Positions 27,890 to 36,308 of a stretch of 64,000 bases of DNA are shown here, piece after piece (position 1 is the first letter of the stretch; the number at the start of each line of letters is the position of its first letter). Source of the DNA: CAIYZT01 sp031385445. Lineage in GTDB: Bacteria > Pseudomonadota > Alphaproteobacteria > Rhodobacterales > Rhodobacteraceae. Made by a program: the position numbers and the translations under genes. The notes below the pieces were generated by a model, which saw nothing but the letters and a program-made list of their open reading frames with translations, was not told the origin of the DNA and searched no databases. The stretch lies in assembly GCA_031385445.1 (NCBI GenBank), contig JANNBM010000017.1, forward strand, positions 1-64,000, read 5' to 3'.

Positions 27890-28136
27890 TCATATTGTCA
27901 TGTTCAGGCCGTCCCTCAGCGTCTTGCTTGGCATGGCTTCGCAGTCAGACAAGATTTTCATCGTCGCCCCTTCGTCGTTGATCGCGCCGAGCATTGACGC
28001 CGCCATCGGTGCGGCTTTGAAAGGCTTTGGTCACGTCCATCATCGCTGCGGCGTTTGGGCTATCCCGCGCCATGGCTTGTTTTGCCAGAAGGGCTGCAAA
28101 TACAGTGCCTGCAAAGACTGCTTTCGGTGATTTCAT
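27890..28136 (-). pseudogene. Frameshifted small exported protein
   Basis: The minus-strand frame from ATG 28136 begins with a clear signal peptide (AVFAGTVFAALLAKQAMA) and then AAAMMDVTKAF. In that frame the rest is unnatural and Arg-rich, ending at 27945. One base shift after AF gives a much more protein-like continuation (MAASMLGAINDEGATMKILS, then DCEAMPSKTLRDGLNMTI) ending at 27890. This looks like a single-base frameshift in a periplasmic protein of roughly 80 residues. The family is unknown. A programmed shift cannot be excluded. Confidence 0.5.
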
Positions 28137-28312
28137 CGTGTCGTTCCATCCTGAAATTCCCGCGCCCCAATGATACGGGCCAGAGGTTTGTGGTGGCAGG
28201 ATCCTTGCCGAACCCGCTGTTCAACACGGGGATTTCTGAGCGCCCCGATTATGCAAGGGGCAGGCCCCGATGAGGGCCAAAGACCGAAATGGCGACGCAT
28301 GATTATCGGGCC

Positions 28313-28546
28313 TCATTCCGTCGTGCGGCAGGGGGGGCGTCGGACCGTGGTGCAAACCCCGGCGAGCAAAGCCACGATGATCAGGGCCAGAGTTTCCCAC
28401 AAGCCGATTGGCGTTATCCGCGTAAAAAGCGGGATTTCCCAGAAGGCCGCGATGGTTCCAGTCAGAACGATTATTGCGGCCGCACCCAACATCCCTTTTG
28501 CCAGATCGTAACGCGCGGCCGAACAGCGCAATGAAATCTGTTCCAC
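28313..28546 (-). CDS. Small two-helix membrane protein, possibly truncated
   Basis: The 77-residue frame starts with GTG (28546) behind a purine-rich GAGGGGGG. It has two hydrophobic helices (GAAAIIVLTGTIAAFW and GLWETLALIIVALLAGVCTT) separated by PLFTRITPIG. I recall longer proteins with this start in copper-related gene clusters that continue into an ACPxCN motif; here the frame stops after RRPPCRT. A GACPLHN segment lies downstream in another frame, which hints at C-terminal loss by frameshift. The YtkA-like remnant ends 12 bases upstream on the same strand. Confidence 0.4.
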   Translation of the reverse strand: MEQISLRCSAARYDLAKGMLGAAAIIVLTGTIAAFWEIPLFTRITPIGLWETLALIIVALLAGVCTTVRRPPCRTTE

Positions 28547-28558
28547 CTTGTGCCCCCC

Positions 28559-28740
28559 TCATTCCGCGTCAAAAATGCCCGCGGCGAAATCGTCACCAAA
28601 ACCTAAACTCAGCACCCAGTTGCCCGCCATCGGCAGCTTTCGCGCTTCCGCCAGTCGCCCGGCCCGATCAGGTCCAGGTGTGGACCGAATCCGTCCACGC
28701 GCATTTGCGGCATGGCCAGAAGGCTGCTGGCGGGGGTGTC
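28559..28740 (-). pseudogene. Remnant of a YtkA/FixH-like domain protein
   Basis: On the minus strand, LLAMPQMRVDGFGPHLDL then IGPGDWR in one frame continues, after a one-base shift near 28650, as EARKLPMAGNWVLSLGFGDD and ends at 28559. Together these match the end of YtkA/FixH-like domains (MPxM, then LPMAGxW). Such domains occur in copper-handling membrane proteins. The N-terminal part, toward 29300, is not recognisable in any single frame. Confidence 0.5.
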
Positions 28741-29589
28741 CAAGGCCGCGCCGCGCGCCGTCGGCGCCCCCCCTCGGCCACCGCATTGGTATGGCGGGCG
28801 ATACAGCCCGGCGACCGGGCAGGATAAGCCCCGCGATTGGTATCGCCCCCCATGCCCCAAAAGGACCGGATCAAACGGCGCTCGGGCGGAACAGGACCGC
28901 CTGCGTGCCAACCGGAACCCCGATTTCCAATCACGGATATGGTTATTGGTCCGGCGCGCAGCCGTTTGAGACGGCCGTGCCAATGGTGCGGGGTTTGGGG
29001 CGTGTTGCCCGAATTTGGAAACCACCATATCCCCCCAGCGCCGGACATGCCTGCCCCGGGCCGCTGCCATGGTCGGGGCGGTGTCAGCCATTGCCAGCCG
29101 CCCGCCCGAGACTCCCATCCGACAATGGCAAACACGGCGGCGGCCGATGTTTGCAGGCGCGTGCCCCAATTGAGCAAGGCAGGCCGGGGGAGCAAAAGAC
29201 AGCAGAATGCAGCGAGGAAAGCCGGCCGGACGGAAGACATCCAAGACCTCGCACGAAAGCCGGAACCAAAGCCCGCCGCGACCATAACGAAGACCAAGGC
29301 ACCGCCTAAACATCCGGCAAAGCGGAACCGCCGCTGGTCATGGCCCTTGGTGCGTGCGACAAACCAAGGCGCGTTGACAAGGCAACAGGCGCAAAACCTC
29401 GTCCGCGTTTCAACGCTTTACTGCGGGATTGACAGCTCCGGGCGCGCCACGATGACCCGTTCAATCTGCATGGTGCCAAAGGGCATCGTCTTAGGGCTCT
29501 TTTGCGCCACATCTTCGGGCTTGACCCGCCAGCAGCGGAGGCCGCACACGCAATGGGCGGCTTGTGATGATTGCCTGCCAGAACCGGAA
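28741..29589. other. Decayed region without a recognised gene
   Basis: Long but poor open frames run in several phases, as expected for GC-rich DNA without selection. None has a family signature. It probably contains the lost N-terminal part of the YtkA-like protein and further debris of the copper island. Confidence 0.4.
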
Positions 29590-30650
29590 ATGACGTTTCC
29601 CGTGGCGATTCCCCATACCGACCATGATTCTGTGCCCACGCCTGCGGGTGGTGCGGTCAGCGCCATTGATCCGGTCTGCGGCATGACCATCACGTAAAAG
29701 CCCGACACGCGGACCGAAGGCTTTGGCGCGGCGTCGTTTCATTTCCGCGCCGAAAAAATTCAAGAGCAAATTCAAGGGCGATCCTTGGTTTTACGCGTCC
29801 GGAAAGGTCGCGTGCCACGGCAAGGTCGCGGCGGTGGGCACCAAACAGACCTGCCCGATGCACCCGCAGATCATCCGCCTGGGCCGGGGTCTTGCCCGAT
29901 CTGCGGTTTGGCGCAGAAGCCTGTGCCGCGCTCGGATGCGCCCAGCCATAGGCTGACCGATTTCACCCGCGCCAAGTCGGCGGAGGCGGCGCTGATCGGC
30001 CTGCCGCTGCGCAATTTGGCCGGTCGCCAAAACGCGGCGCATCCAAAGGTTGACAGACCACGCCGATCATCCTTTGGGCGGCGCTGCCGTTTTTCAAACG
30101 GGGATGGGGCTCGGTCGTAAACCGATCGCCCAACATGTGGACGCAGATCTCGTTCGGGGGGCTGGCGGCCCATGGGTGGTCGCAGTTGTCGACGTTTCTG
30201 CCCGGTGTGGTCGCGGAACTGGACCGCATGGGCGGCATGGCGGGCACCGATGACGGGGCGGCGGCGGTGATCGCGGCGCGGGTTAGTGGGGGCCCCGGTG
30301 CCGGAACTGCGCGCCCGCGAACGCACCGGGGATGCGATCCGCGCGCTGTTGGACCTTGCCCCGAAAACCGCGCGGCGGATTTTTCCCGGCGGCAGCGCAT
30401 ACGATGCACCGCTGGAAAATATCATGGCGGGTCACAGGCTGCGCGTGCGCCCCGGCGAAGCGGCGCCGGTGAACGGCGTGGCGGTGTCCGGCACCGCTTC
30501 GCCGGACGCAAGCATATTGACCGGCGTGTCGATGCCGGTTGAAAACGGTCCGGGTGACAGGCTGACCGGGGCCACGATCAACAAGAACGGATCGCAGATC
30601 ATCGAAGTGGGAAAGGTCGGCGCGAACAGCCTTCTGGCCGCGCCTTATTT
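29590..30650 (+). pseudogene. Broken copper P-type ATPase with YHS domain (CopB-like)
   Basis: Pieces of a CPx-ATPase appear in order but in different frames. First is AIDPVCGMTI (YHS domain), then an in-frame TAA at 29695-29697. Next come GFGAASFHFRAEK, then GDPWFYASGK and TCPMHPQIIR after a shift, and PGSCPICGL and LTDFTRAK after another. A later frame holds PELRARERTGDAIRALLDL, APKTARRI, MAGHRLRVRPGE and GPGDRLTGATINKNG (actuator domain). The CPC helix, the DKTGT phosphorylation site and the whole C-terminal half are missing. At least three frameshifts and one stop make it non-functional. Confidence 0.85.
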
Positions 30651-30654
30651 TCAC

Positions 30655-31030
30655 GGGCAATTCCGGCGGCGGAGGTTGCGCAGGTCCTCAAGGATGAACG
30701 CGCCGCCCTGCCCCTTTGCGGTGAAACGACAACCACCTCGGGCCTTGGCCCAACACCGCCATGCCACCACGAACAACCCATCGCGCAGCACCATGCCAAT
30801 CGACGCCAACGGCACGAACCGCCCCATGGGCACCCGTATGACCCCCGCGATGATGGTCATCGGATCGCCCACCACCGGACCCCATGAAAAAAAGCGCCCT
30901 TACGCCATCGCGGGCAAACCGGGCCTGCGCCTTGATGGTCGCGGCATCCGGTATGGCAAACCACGGCCGATCCTTGACGTGCGGCGCATACCGCCCCATC
31001 CCCCAGTTCATCGGCGCCCCGCCAGCACCC
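30655..31030 (-). pseudogene. Broken YqaA/DedA-like membrane protein
   Basis: On the minus strand, MNWGMGRYAPHVKDRPWF and ARFARDGVRALFF are followed after a frameshift near 30880 by VVGDPMTIIAGVIRVPMGRF and VPLASIGMVLRDGLFVV. These are the conserved segments of YqaA-type (COG1238) membrane proteins in correct order. The N-terminal part before the NWGMGR segment is absent. The 3' ends of this remnant and of the ATPase remnant meet at about 30650. Confidence 0.6.
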
Positions 31031-31159
31031 GTTCGGACGAGCCGGGCCGAAGCGCGGCCGACAAAAAGGATAAGTCGAACAGCAGCCCCTGTCCCGCAGG
31101 CGCCGTCATTCAAAACCCGGCATCATGGACGCCTTCGATCTGATCACCTGGCGCGGGTT

Positions 31160-31631
31160 GATCCCGCTTTGCCGTGCCGAAAAGCCGTGCAAAGCCCTGA
31201 ACTTTGCGATTGATCAACAGGGTCGTTGGCAGGCCAGATACGGCAAAAGCCAGCTGCGCCCGCAAATCCTTACCCCAGTAAACACAAAGGTTGCGAATGC
31301 GATAATCGACTTAAAAGCGGCGCGCGGCAAAGATGCCTTCCTTGTCGATCATGATCGGCACCACGGCAAAATCAGCCCGGTCCCATTCACGTTGCAACGC
31401 ATCTGGGGCGGGCATTTCCACGCGGCAGGGCGGGCACCGGGTTGCCCCGATGTTCAGAAAAACCACAGGCCCCGCGACCTCGGCCCCTGTCAGGGCGCGG
31501 TTGCCATCGGTGAAGCGCGGCCACAACAGCGGCGCCGGATCGCCCGTCAAGGCAAAAGGCGCATGGGCAAACGGCGCCCAGGCGGTCAAGGCCAGCCCAA
31601 GACCTGCCAGCAAAGCGCCGCGTCTGATCAT
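31160..31631 (-). pseudogene. Frameshifted TlpA-like thioredoxin
   Basis: From ATG 31631 the frame reads a signal peptide (GALLAGLGLALTAWAPFAHA) and a thioredoxin fold with the active-site motif CPPC in GATRCPPCRVEMP. It runs to a stop at 31311. After a frameshift near 31310 the family continues (YRIRNLCVYWGKDL, AQLAFAVSGLPTTLLINR) with the cis-Pro region VSGLPTT. The C-terminus is lost. It is 59 bases downstream of the multicopper oxidase gene and was probably in its operon, perhaps serving copper-site disulfide chemistry. Confidence 0.65.
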
Positions 31632-31690
31632 GGGGTCTTCTGTTACCCAATGCCTGCCCGGCCCCAGCGGACAGGCCAAGCGTTGGGTGA

Positions 31691-33184
31691 TCAGGCCGAA
31701 ACCGCGAACTCGGTCATCATGCCCGTCGAAAGATGCGGCATGTGGTGGCAATGCAGCATCCAGCGCGCCGCCTCGCCCGCATCCAGCGCCACGGTAACCA
31801 TCGCCATGGGCGGCACATAGACCGTGTCGCGCATGGCCCCGTTGATGGCGCGGCCATTGATGTTGACCACTTGAAACACGTGACCATGCAGGTGCATCGG
31901 ATGCGCCATCATCGACATGTTGTGGAACATCAGCTCCACTCTCTCGCCCGATTTCGCCGCGATGGGTGTGTGGGTTTCCCAAGACTGGCCATTGATCGTC
32001 CAGACATAGGGCTGCATCGCGCCCGCCAGCATGATCATCTGGGTGCGGTCCACCTTGCGCGCCCTTAGGGGGGCGGCGGCCTGCAATGACATCTCCTGGG
32101 CAAGGTCAAGGTCAAACGCCGGGTGGTCGGCGTCTGACATCCCGCCGATCCTGGTGACGTGCGCCCCGGTCGTGGCCAGGATCAGCCCCGTGCGTTCGCG
32201 CGCGCCTTCGCGCAGGGCAAGGATTGGAAAGGCCCCATCGCCGGGCAGATCAACCTCGATATCCAGCCGCTGCGCCATTGCCATGCCAAAGCGGGTACCG
32301 GGCATCGGCACCACGGCATGGCCATCCACCGCGACCAGTCGCGCGGGCAGGCCCGTGTCGATCCAGAACGTGGTGGCCGCCGAGGCATTGACGATGCGCA
32401 GCAGGATGCGCCCGCCCTTTTCAACGGCGATGACTTCGGGATCGGCGAGGGTGCGGTCATTGGCAAGATAGGCGTCAAAGTTGAAATCGTTCAGGTCCAT
32501 GACCATCCCGCCCATCTCCATCCCGCCCATCTCCATTCCAGACATATCCATGCCCGACATGTCGCCTGACATGTCCATGCCCGCCATGGCATTGCCGCCC
32601 ATGGCCGTGCTGCCATCGCCCATCGCCGCCATGTCATGGCCTGCCATGCCGCCGGTAATCTCGGCCAACACTTCCTCCGCCGGGCGGAACGAGAAGTCAT
32701 GCAGGAACATCACTACCTCTTGCCGGTCCGCTGCGACGTCCTCAGCCGTACGCACGATCAGGGGGGCGGCCAACAGGTTCATTTCCTGCACCGGTATGTG
32801 GCTGTGCATCCAATGTGTGCCGGGGTTAGGTGCATAATCATAGCTGCGCATCTCGCCGGTTTTCAGCAATGGCATCGGCAGGTGCGGCACCCCGTCCTGC
32901 AGGTTGGGCGGCCGTTGACCATGCCAGTGGATGATCGTGTCCTGATCAAGATGATTGGTCAGATCGACCCTAAATCTTTGGCCGGGATCAAGGATCAGCC
33001 CCTGCCCCGCCGCCGCGTTCACCAGCCCGTAAACCGTTGCCGCCTTTCCGTCGATGTCCAGCACGCGGCTGGTCGCGGTCAGCCTCAGCACCGATTGCGC
33101 CTCCGCCAGACGCGGCAGGGCGGTACTTGCGGCCATGGCGGCCGATGCGGCGATAAATCCGCGACGTGTCAGACGATGTGTCAT
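31691..33184 (-). CDS. Multicopper oxidase with Met-rich segment (CueO/CopA type)
   Basis: This 497-residue periplasmic oxidase probably converts Cu(I) to less toxic Cu(II). A twin-arginine signal (LTRRGFIAASAAMA) directs export. All four copper-ligand clusters are present: HWHG (His86, His88), HWMHSH (124-129), HPMHLHGH near 421 and HCHHMPH near 476. Between domains (about 176-232) is a segment rich in Met, His and Gly (GGMAGHDMAAMG and repeated MGGMEM), similar in role to the Met-rich insert of CueO. The ATG at 33184 has GGAG seven bases upstream. It is intact, unlike its neighbours. Confidence 0.93.
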   Translation of the reverse strand: MTHRLTRRGFIAASAAMAASTALPRLAEAQSVLRLTATSRVLDIDGKAATVYGLVNAAAGQGLILDPGQRFRVDLTNHLDQDTIIHWHGQRPPNLQDGVPHLPMPLLKTGEMRSYDYAPNPGTHWMHSHIPVQEMNLLAAPLIVRTAEDVAADRQEVVMFLHDFSFRPAEEVLAEITGGMAGHDMAAMGDGSTAMGGNAMAGMDMSGDMSGMDMSGMEMGGMEMGGMVMDLNDFNFDAYLANDRTLADPEVIAVEKGGRILLRIVNASAATTFWIDTGLPARLVAVDGHAVVPMPGTRFGMAMAQRLDIEVDLPGDGAFPILALREGARERTGLILATTGAHVTRIGGMSDADHPAFDLDLAQEMSLQAAAPLRARKVDRTQMIMLAGAMQPYVWTINGQSWETHTPIAAKSGERVELMFHNMSMMAHPMHLHGHVFQVVNINGRAINGAMRDTVYVPPMAMVTVALDAGEAARWMLHCHHMPHLSTGMMTEFAVSA

Positions 33185-33253
33185 ATTGATGCTCCGTTCG
33201 GCTTTTACCAAGCCTGCGCAAAGGAAATGCCCCGCAGGTCCTGCAAGGCGCAT

Positions 33254-33625
33254 TCAAACCTTTTGATCGGTGTCCGGCGGTCTTTGGGCCGGATCGGGGT
33301 GCTGCGAGGCGCTGATCGGGGCTGCATCAACCGCCCAACGGACGATTGCACCTTTTTCGAACGGCGCCAAAAGGGCGAGCGCGGCCATTTTATCGGCCCC
33401 AGAACACACCAGCGCGCAAAGGGCGCCATACAATTTGTCGTGCGCGCCCGCCGTCTGGTTCGGCGTAAGATCGGCCATATCCCCTGCATGATGCTGCCCC
33501 ATCTGCGGTGGGGGCGACATGGCGCTTTTGCCTGCGTGCGAAGAGTCCAGCATGGCAAACAACGCCAGAACAAGGCTCAGGCGCAGCAACGAGCTGCAAG
33601 GAAGGGTGCGGCGGTTCAGCGTCAT
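33254..33625 (-). CDS. Small exported protein of the copper region
   Basis: This 123-residue protein has an N-terminal signal segment (LLRLSLVLALFAMLDSSHAG). The mature part contains QMGQHHAGDM and a Cys pair in LCALVCSGADKMAALALLAP. The layout (short, exported, His/Cys/Met, next to a multicopper oxidase) recalls CopL/DUF2946-like copper-tolerance proteins, but no family is certain. It precedes the oxidase gene by 69 bases on the same strand, so they are probably co-transcribed. No good ribosome site is visible. Confidence 0.6.
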   Translation of the reverse strand: MTLNRRTLPCSSLLRLSLVLALFAMLDSSHAGKSAMSPPPQMGQHHAGDMADLTPNQTAGAHDKLYGALCALVCSGADKMAALALLAPFEKGAIVRWAVDAAPISASQHPDPAQRPPDTDQKV

Positions 33626-33647
33626 GGGAGGCAGGTAGGGCTGGACC

Positions 33648-33666
33648 CGTGACAGATCAAGTCACG
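33648..33666. promoter_or_regulatory. Perfect inverted repeat upstream of the oxidase operon
   Basis: CGTGAC and GTCACG flank a seven-base centre (AGATCAA), 23 bases before the start of the small exported protein. It is in the right place for an operator. On the plus strand TTTT follows, so a terminator reading is possible, but no plus-strand gene ends here. Confidence 0.35.
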
Positions 33667-33888
33667 TTTTGGAATGCAGGGGACCAAAGGCGCGTTCTTT
33701 TGGCACCTGTCCGGTCAAAGCCTGCTCTGCGCGCCGCGCATCGGCACGCCACTGCGGCAAAGCGCCGTCAAACCTGCGGGCGTCCGGGCGCGGGTGCAAA
33801 GCCGCACAGGCCCTGGTTCGCACGACCGCGACAGGGCCCGTGAACTGCGCCCGGTTTTCCGGGGGCCCCAACTCCATAGTGGGATGAG

Positions 33889-34180
33889 GCGACGGCAAAC
33901 AAAACAACGAAAAATTTGCAGCAGACATGCGGGCCCGTGCTGTGCGGGTGGTTCTGGATCACGCGAACGAGCACTATTCGCGATGGGCAGGCGTTTCGTC
34001 GATTGCGTCAAAGATCGGCTGTGCGGCGCGCGGGGCTGCATGAATGGGTCAAGAAGGCTGAGAACAACAGCGGCCCGAAGTCCGGGCTGACCCCGGAACG
34101 CAAGAACCGCGCGCTTTGGCGGGCCACCGAGCACCCGCGCAAGGCGAGTGCATGTTTTGCAACGGACCATCCCGGTGCGG
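33889..34180 (+). pseudogene. Remnant of an IS3-family transposase OrfA
   Basis: The frame KFAADMRARAVRVVLDHANE, then HYSRWAGVSSIASKIGCAA, continues after a one-base shift near 34040 as LHEWVKKAENNSGPKSGL and, degenerate, ALWRATEHPRKASACFA. This follows the OrfA pattern of IS3-family elements (helix-turn-helix, then leucine zipper, then LRKASAYFA). OrfB with the DDE domain is not found downstream, and no terminal inverted repeats were seen. It marks the edge of the copper island. Confidence 0.7.
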
Positions 34181-34452
34181 ATCAAAAACCGCAGAACGGC
34201 GAGGGCCGCTGCGATCCTTCGGGATGGAACCGAAAGGGACCCGTTTCAGCGACATTTGGCGCCATCAGAACTTGCGGCGATTTGGCCGCCAAGCCCGGCA
34301 AAGGCGCCGCGCTTCGAACGAAATGATTGCTCCGGACAAAGAGGGGGCACGCTGTCGCGCCCTGATGCGGTTCGGGCTTTGACGGAACCAAGAACCATCA
34401 AGGCTCAAACGCGCTTGGCCAGAATTCTGAAACCGAGAAAACCTGAGCCTTT
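34181..34452. other. Intergenic debris between IS remnant and TetR gene
   Basis: No family-like frame is present on either strand. It may hold the rest of the insertion sequence after decay. The TetR gene ends at its right side. Confidence 0.3.
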
Positions 34453-35067
34453 TCAAACATGCAGCAACCCGGCAATCGGGGCATTCTGGCGGACCACAAC
34501 GTCGATCAGCGTTGCCACCGGCATCTCCTCGCATTTGGCAAATTCGGTAAACATCAGGTTCAGGTTATTAAAAATCATTTCGCCGATGGCGCGCGCATCG
34601 ACATCCCGGCGGGCGTTGCCGTTCGCTTGCAGGCGCGCAATCAGATCGCAAACCTGATTGCGCAGCAACACGTCCAGCGCGGTATAGCGGCGGCTGAAGG
34701 GCGTTGCCGGCTGTTGAATCGACAGCGCCATCGCCGTGCGCCACATCTGTTTGCTCAAGTAAACAAGGGAGTGGTCAAAATAGGTGGTGATCAGCCGCCT
34801 CAATGCGTCGGCAACATCGGGCGGCGGCGCGCTGATCACGCCTTTGCCCGATTCAAGCACCTCCTCGACCTCCATGGAAACGATGGCAAGCAGCAGATCG
34901 CCCTTGTTTTCAAAGTAGTTGTAAAAGGTGCCGACCGATACTTCCGCCAGATGGGCAATATCCTCAAGCCGGGCGGCGTCATAGCCGACGGTGTGAAACA
35001 ATTGCGCCGCAGCTTCAAGGATGCGGCGGTTCTTGTCGGCTTTTTGCCGTGCTCTCAGCCCCGTCAT
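34453..35067 (-). CDS. TetR family transcriptional regulator
   Basis: This 204-residue protein has the TetR helix-turn-helix near the start (RILEAAAQLFHTVGYDAARL and VSVGTFYNYFENKGDLLLAI). The ligand-binding helical domain follows. It is divergent from the ABC transporter operon with 114 bases between starts, so it very likely represses that operon (and itself) until its ligand, presumably a transported compound, binds. Confidence 0.92.
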   Translation of the reverse strand: MTGLRARQKADKNRRILEAAAQLFHTVGYDAARLEDIAHLAEVSVGTFYNYFENKGDLLLAIVSMEVEEVLESGKGVISAPPPDVADALRRLITTYFDHSLVYLSKQMWRTAMALSIQQPATPFSRRYTALDVLLRNQVCDLIARLQANGNARRDVDARAIGEMIFNNLNLMFTEFAKCEEMPVATLIDVVVRQNAPIAGLLHV

Positions 35068-35085
35068 GATCGGCCTTTCCGGTTT

Positions 35086-35155
35086 CTAAAAATGATATTG
35101 ACTTCAAAAATGAATTCACTCAATCTTTTTTTATTGACGCGGCGAAAAGCGTCCC
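35086..35155. promoter_or_regulatory. AT-rich divergent promoter region of tetR and the ABC operon
   Basis: This stretch is clearly AT-richer than its surroundings. TTGACT (35098-35103) and CAATCT (35121-35126) are 17 bases apart on the plus strand. Between them is the palindrome TGAATTCA (35111-35118), a plausible half of a TetR operator. A second TTGACG is at 35134-35139. Confidence 0.4.
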
Positions 35156-35181
35156 CTGCCCTCAACATGGAGTTTGCGACT

Positions 35182-36252
35182 ATGGCGAAAACCACGATGT
35201 CCCGCTCGGTTCCCCGAATTGTCCTTGGGGCTGCGATGCTGTGCGCAGCGGCGGCTTCGGCGCAGGCCGAAGAGTTGAATGCGCTGATCTGGTGCGACCA
35301 TTCCGATCCGGCGCTGCTGGAACCGTTTGAGACGGCAACCGGCGTCAAGGTCAACGTCAAGGAATACGAGGGCACCGCTGCCGGGCTAGCGATCCTGGAT
35401 CAGTCGCAGCCGGGGGATTGGGATGTCATGGTCATCGACGCCGTCGATGTTGGCCGCGCTGTCGATCTGGACCTGCTGGCCCCCCTTCCCGCCGACAAAC
35501 TGGCCACGGCAGATTTCTTTCCCGAACTGGTGATGGCGGACAACAACACCCGCGATGGGATCACATACGCAGTGACCGAAAAATTCGGCTACAACACCAT
35601 CGCCTTTGACAAATCCAAGGTTGATCCGGCCGATATGGACGACATGACCAGCCTCTTGTCTGGCAAATATGACGGCCGGATCGCCATTTATGACTATTAC
35701 TTGCCGGTTCTGGGGCTGGTTGGCTTATCCAAAGGCATTGCGACCGCCGACCTTGACCCCGCAAAAGTCGAAGGTTTGCGCGACGCGCTTTATGCCATGA
35801 AGGCGGCTTCCAAGCAGGTCGGCGATGTCGTCAGCTCGCAGACGGCGCTGGCCACGGGCGAAGTGGATGTGCTGATCGGCGGCGGGGAATGGCTGACGGC
35901 GGTTCTGAACACCGAAAATCCCAACCTCGACTGGACAATCCCCAGCCAAGGCGCCCTGCGTTGGGCGCAGTCGATTGCGGTGCTTAAGGGGTCGAGCAAA
36001 CCCGAACGGGCGCTGGAATTCGTGAATTACATCATCAGCCCCGAAGGTCAGGCGCGGCTGGCAACCTCGTCATGCTATTGGGGGATGCCGGCCAACAAAA
36101 AAGCGGGCGAGCATCTGACCGCTGACCAAAAAGCCGTGCTGCGCTGGGACAATCAGGCCGATTATCTGGCCCGCTCGCAGCTGTATCCGGTGCCGGATGC
36201 GGATCTGGATATCGCGATGCAGGATCTTTGGACAGATATGCTGCAGCAGTAA
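35182..36252 (+). CDS. ABC transporter substrate-binding protein (polyamine/PotD type)
   Basis: This 356-residue periplasmic protein has a signal peptide (SVPRIVLGAAMLCAAAASAQ, site near AQA-EE) and a PotD-like fold: NALIWCDHSDPALLEPFE, the hinge phrase KFGYNTIAFDK, and VLIGGGEWLTAV. Such proteins bind spermidine, putrescine or related cations or amino-acid derivatives; residues alone do not fix the ligand. I chose the ATG at 35182 with GGAG nine bases upstream; the ATG at 35167 is possible. First gene of a five-gene operon. Confidence 0.9.
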   Translation: MAKTTMSRSVPRIVLGAAMLCAAAASAQAEELNALIWCDHSDPALLEPFETATGVKVNVKEYEGTAAGLAILDQSQPGDWDVMVIDAVDVGRAVDLDLLAPLPADKLATADFFPELVMADNNTRDGITYAVTEKFGYNTIAFDKSKVDPADMDDMTSLLSGKYDGRIAIYDYYLPVLGLVGLSKGIATADLDPAKVEGLRDALYAMKAASKQVGDVVSSQTALATGEVDVLIGGGEWLTAVLNTENPNLDWTIPSQGALRWAQSIAVLKGSSKPERALEFVNYIISPEGQARLATSSCYWGMPANKKAGEHLTADQKAVLRWDNQADYLARSQLYPVPDADLDIAMQDLWTDMLQQ

Positions 36253-36308
36253 CCCTTTGGCGCCCGGCGTTCGCGCCGGGCCAACGTTCAGCATTCCACG
36301 AGACTTTC

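Noticed and set aside
32481..32640. Repetitive segment rich in CCCATCTCCAT-type units as a DNA repeat locus
   Set aside because: It is the codon-level repeat for the Met/Gly-rich insert of the multicopper oxidase.
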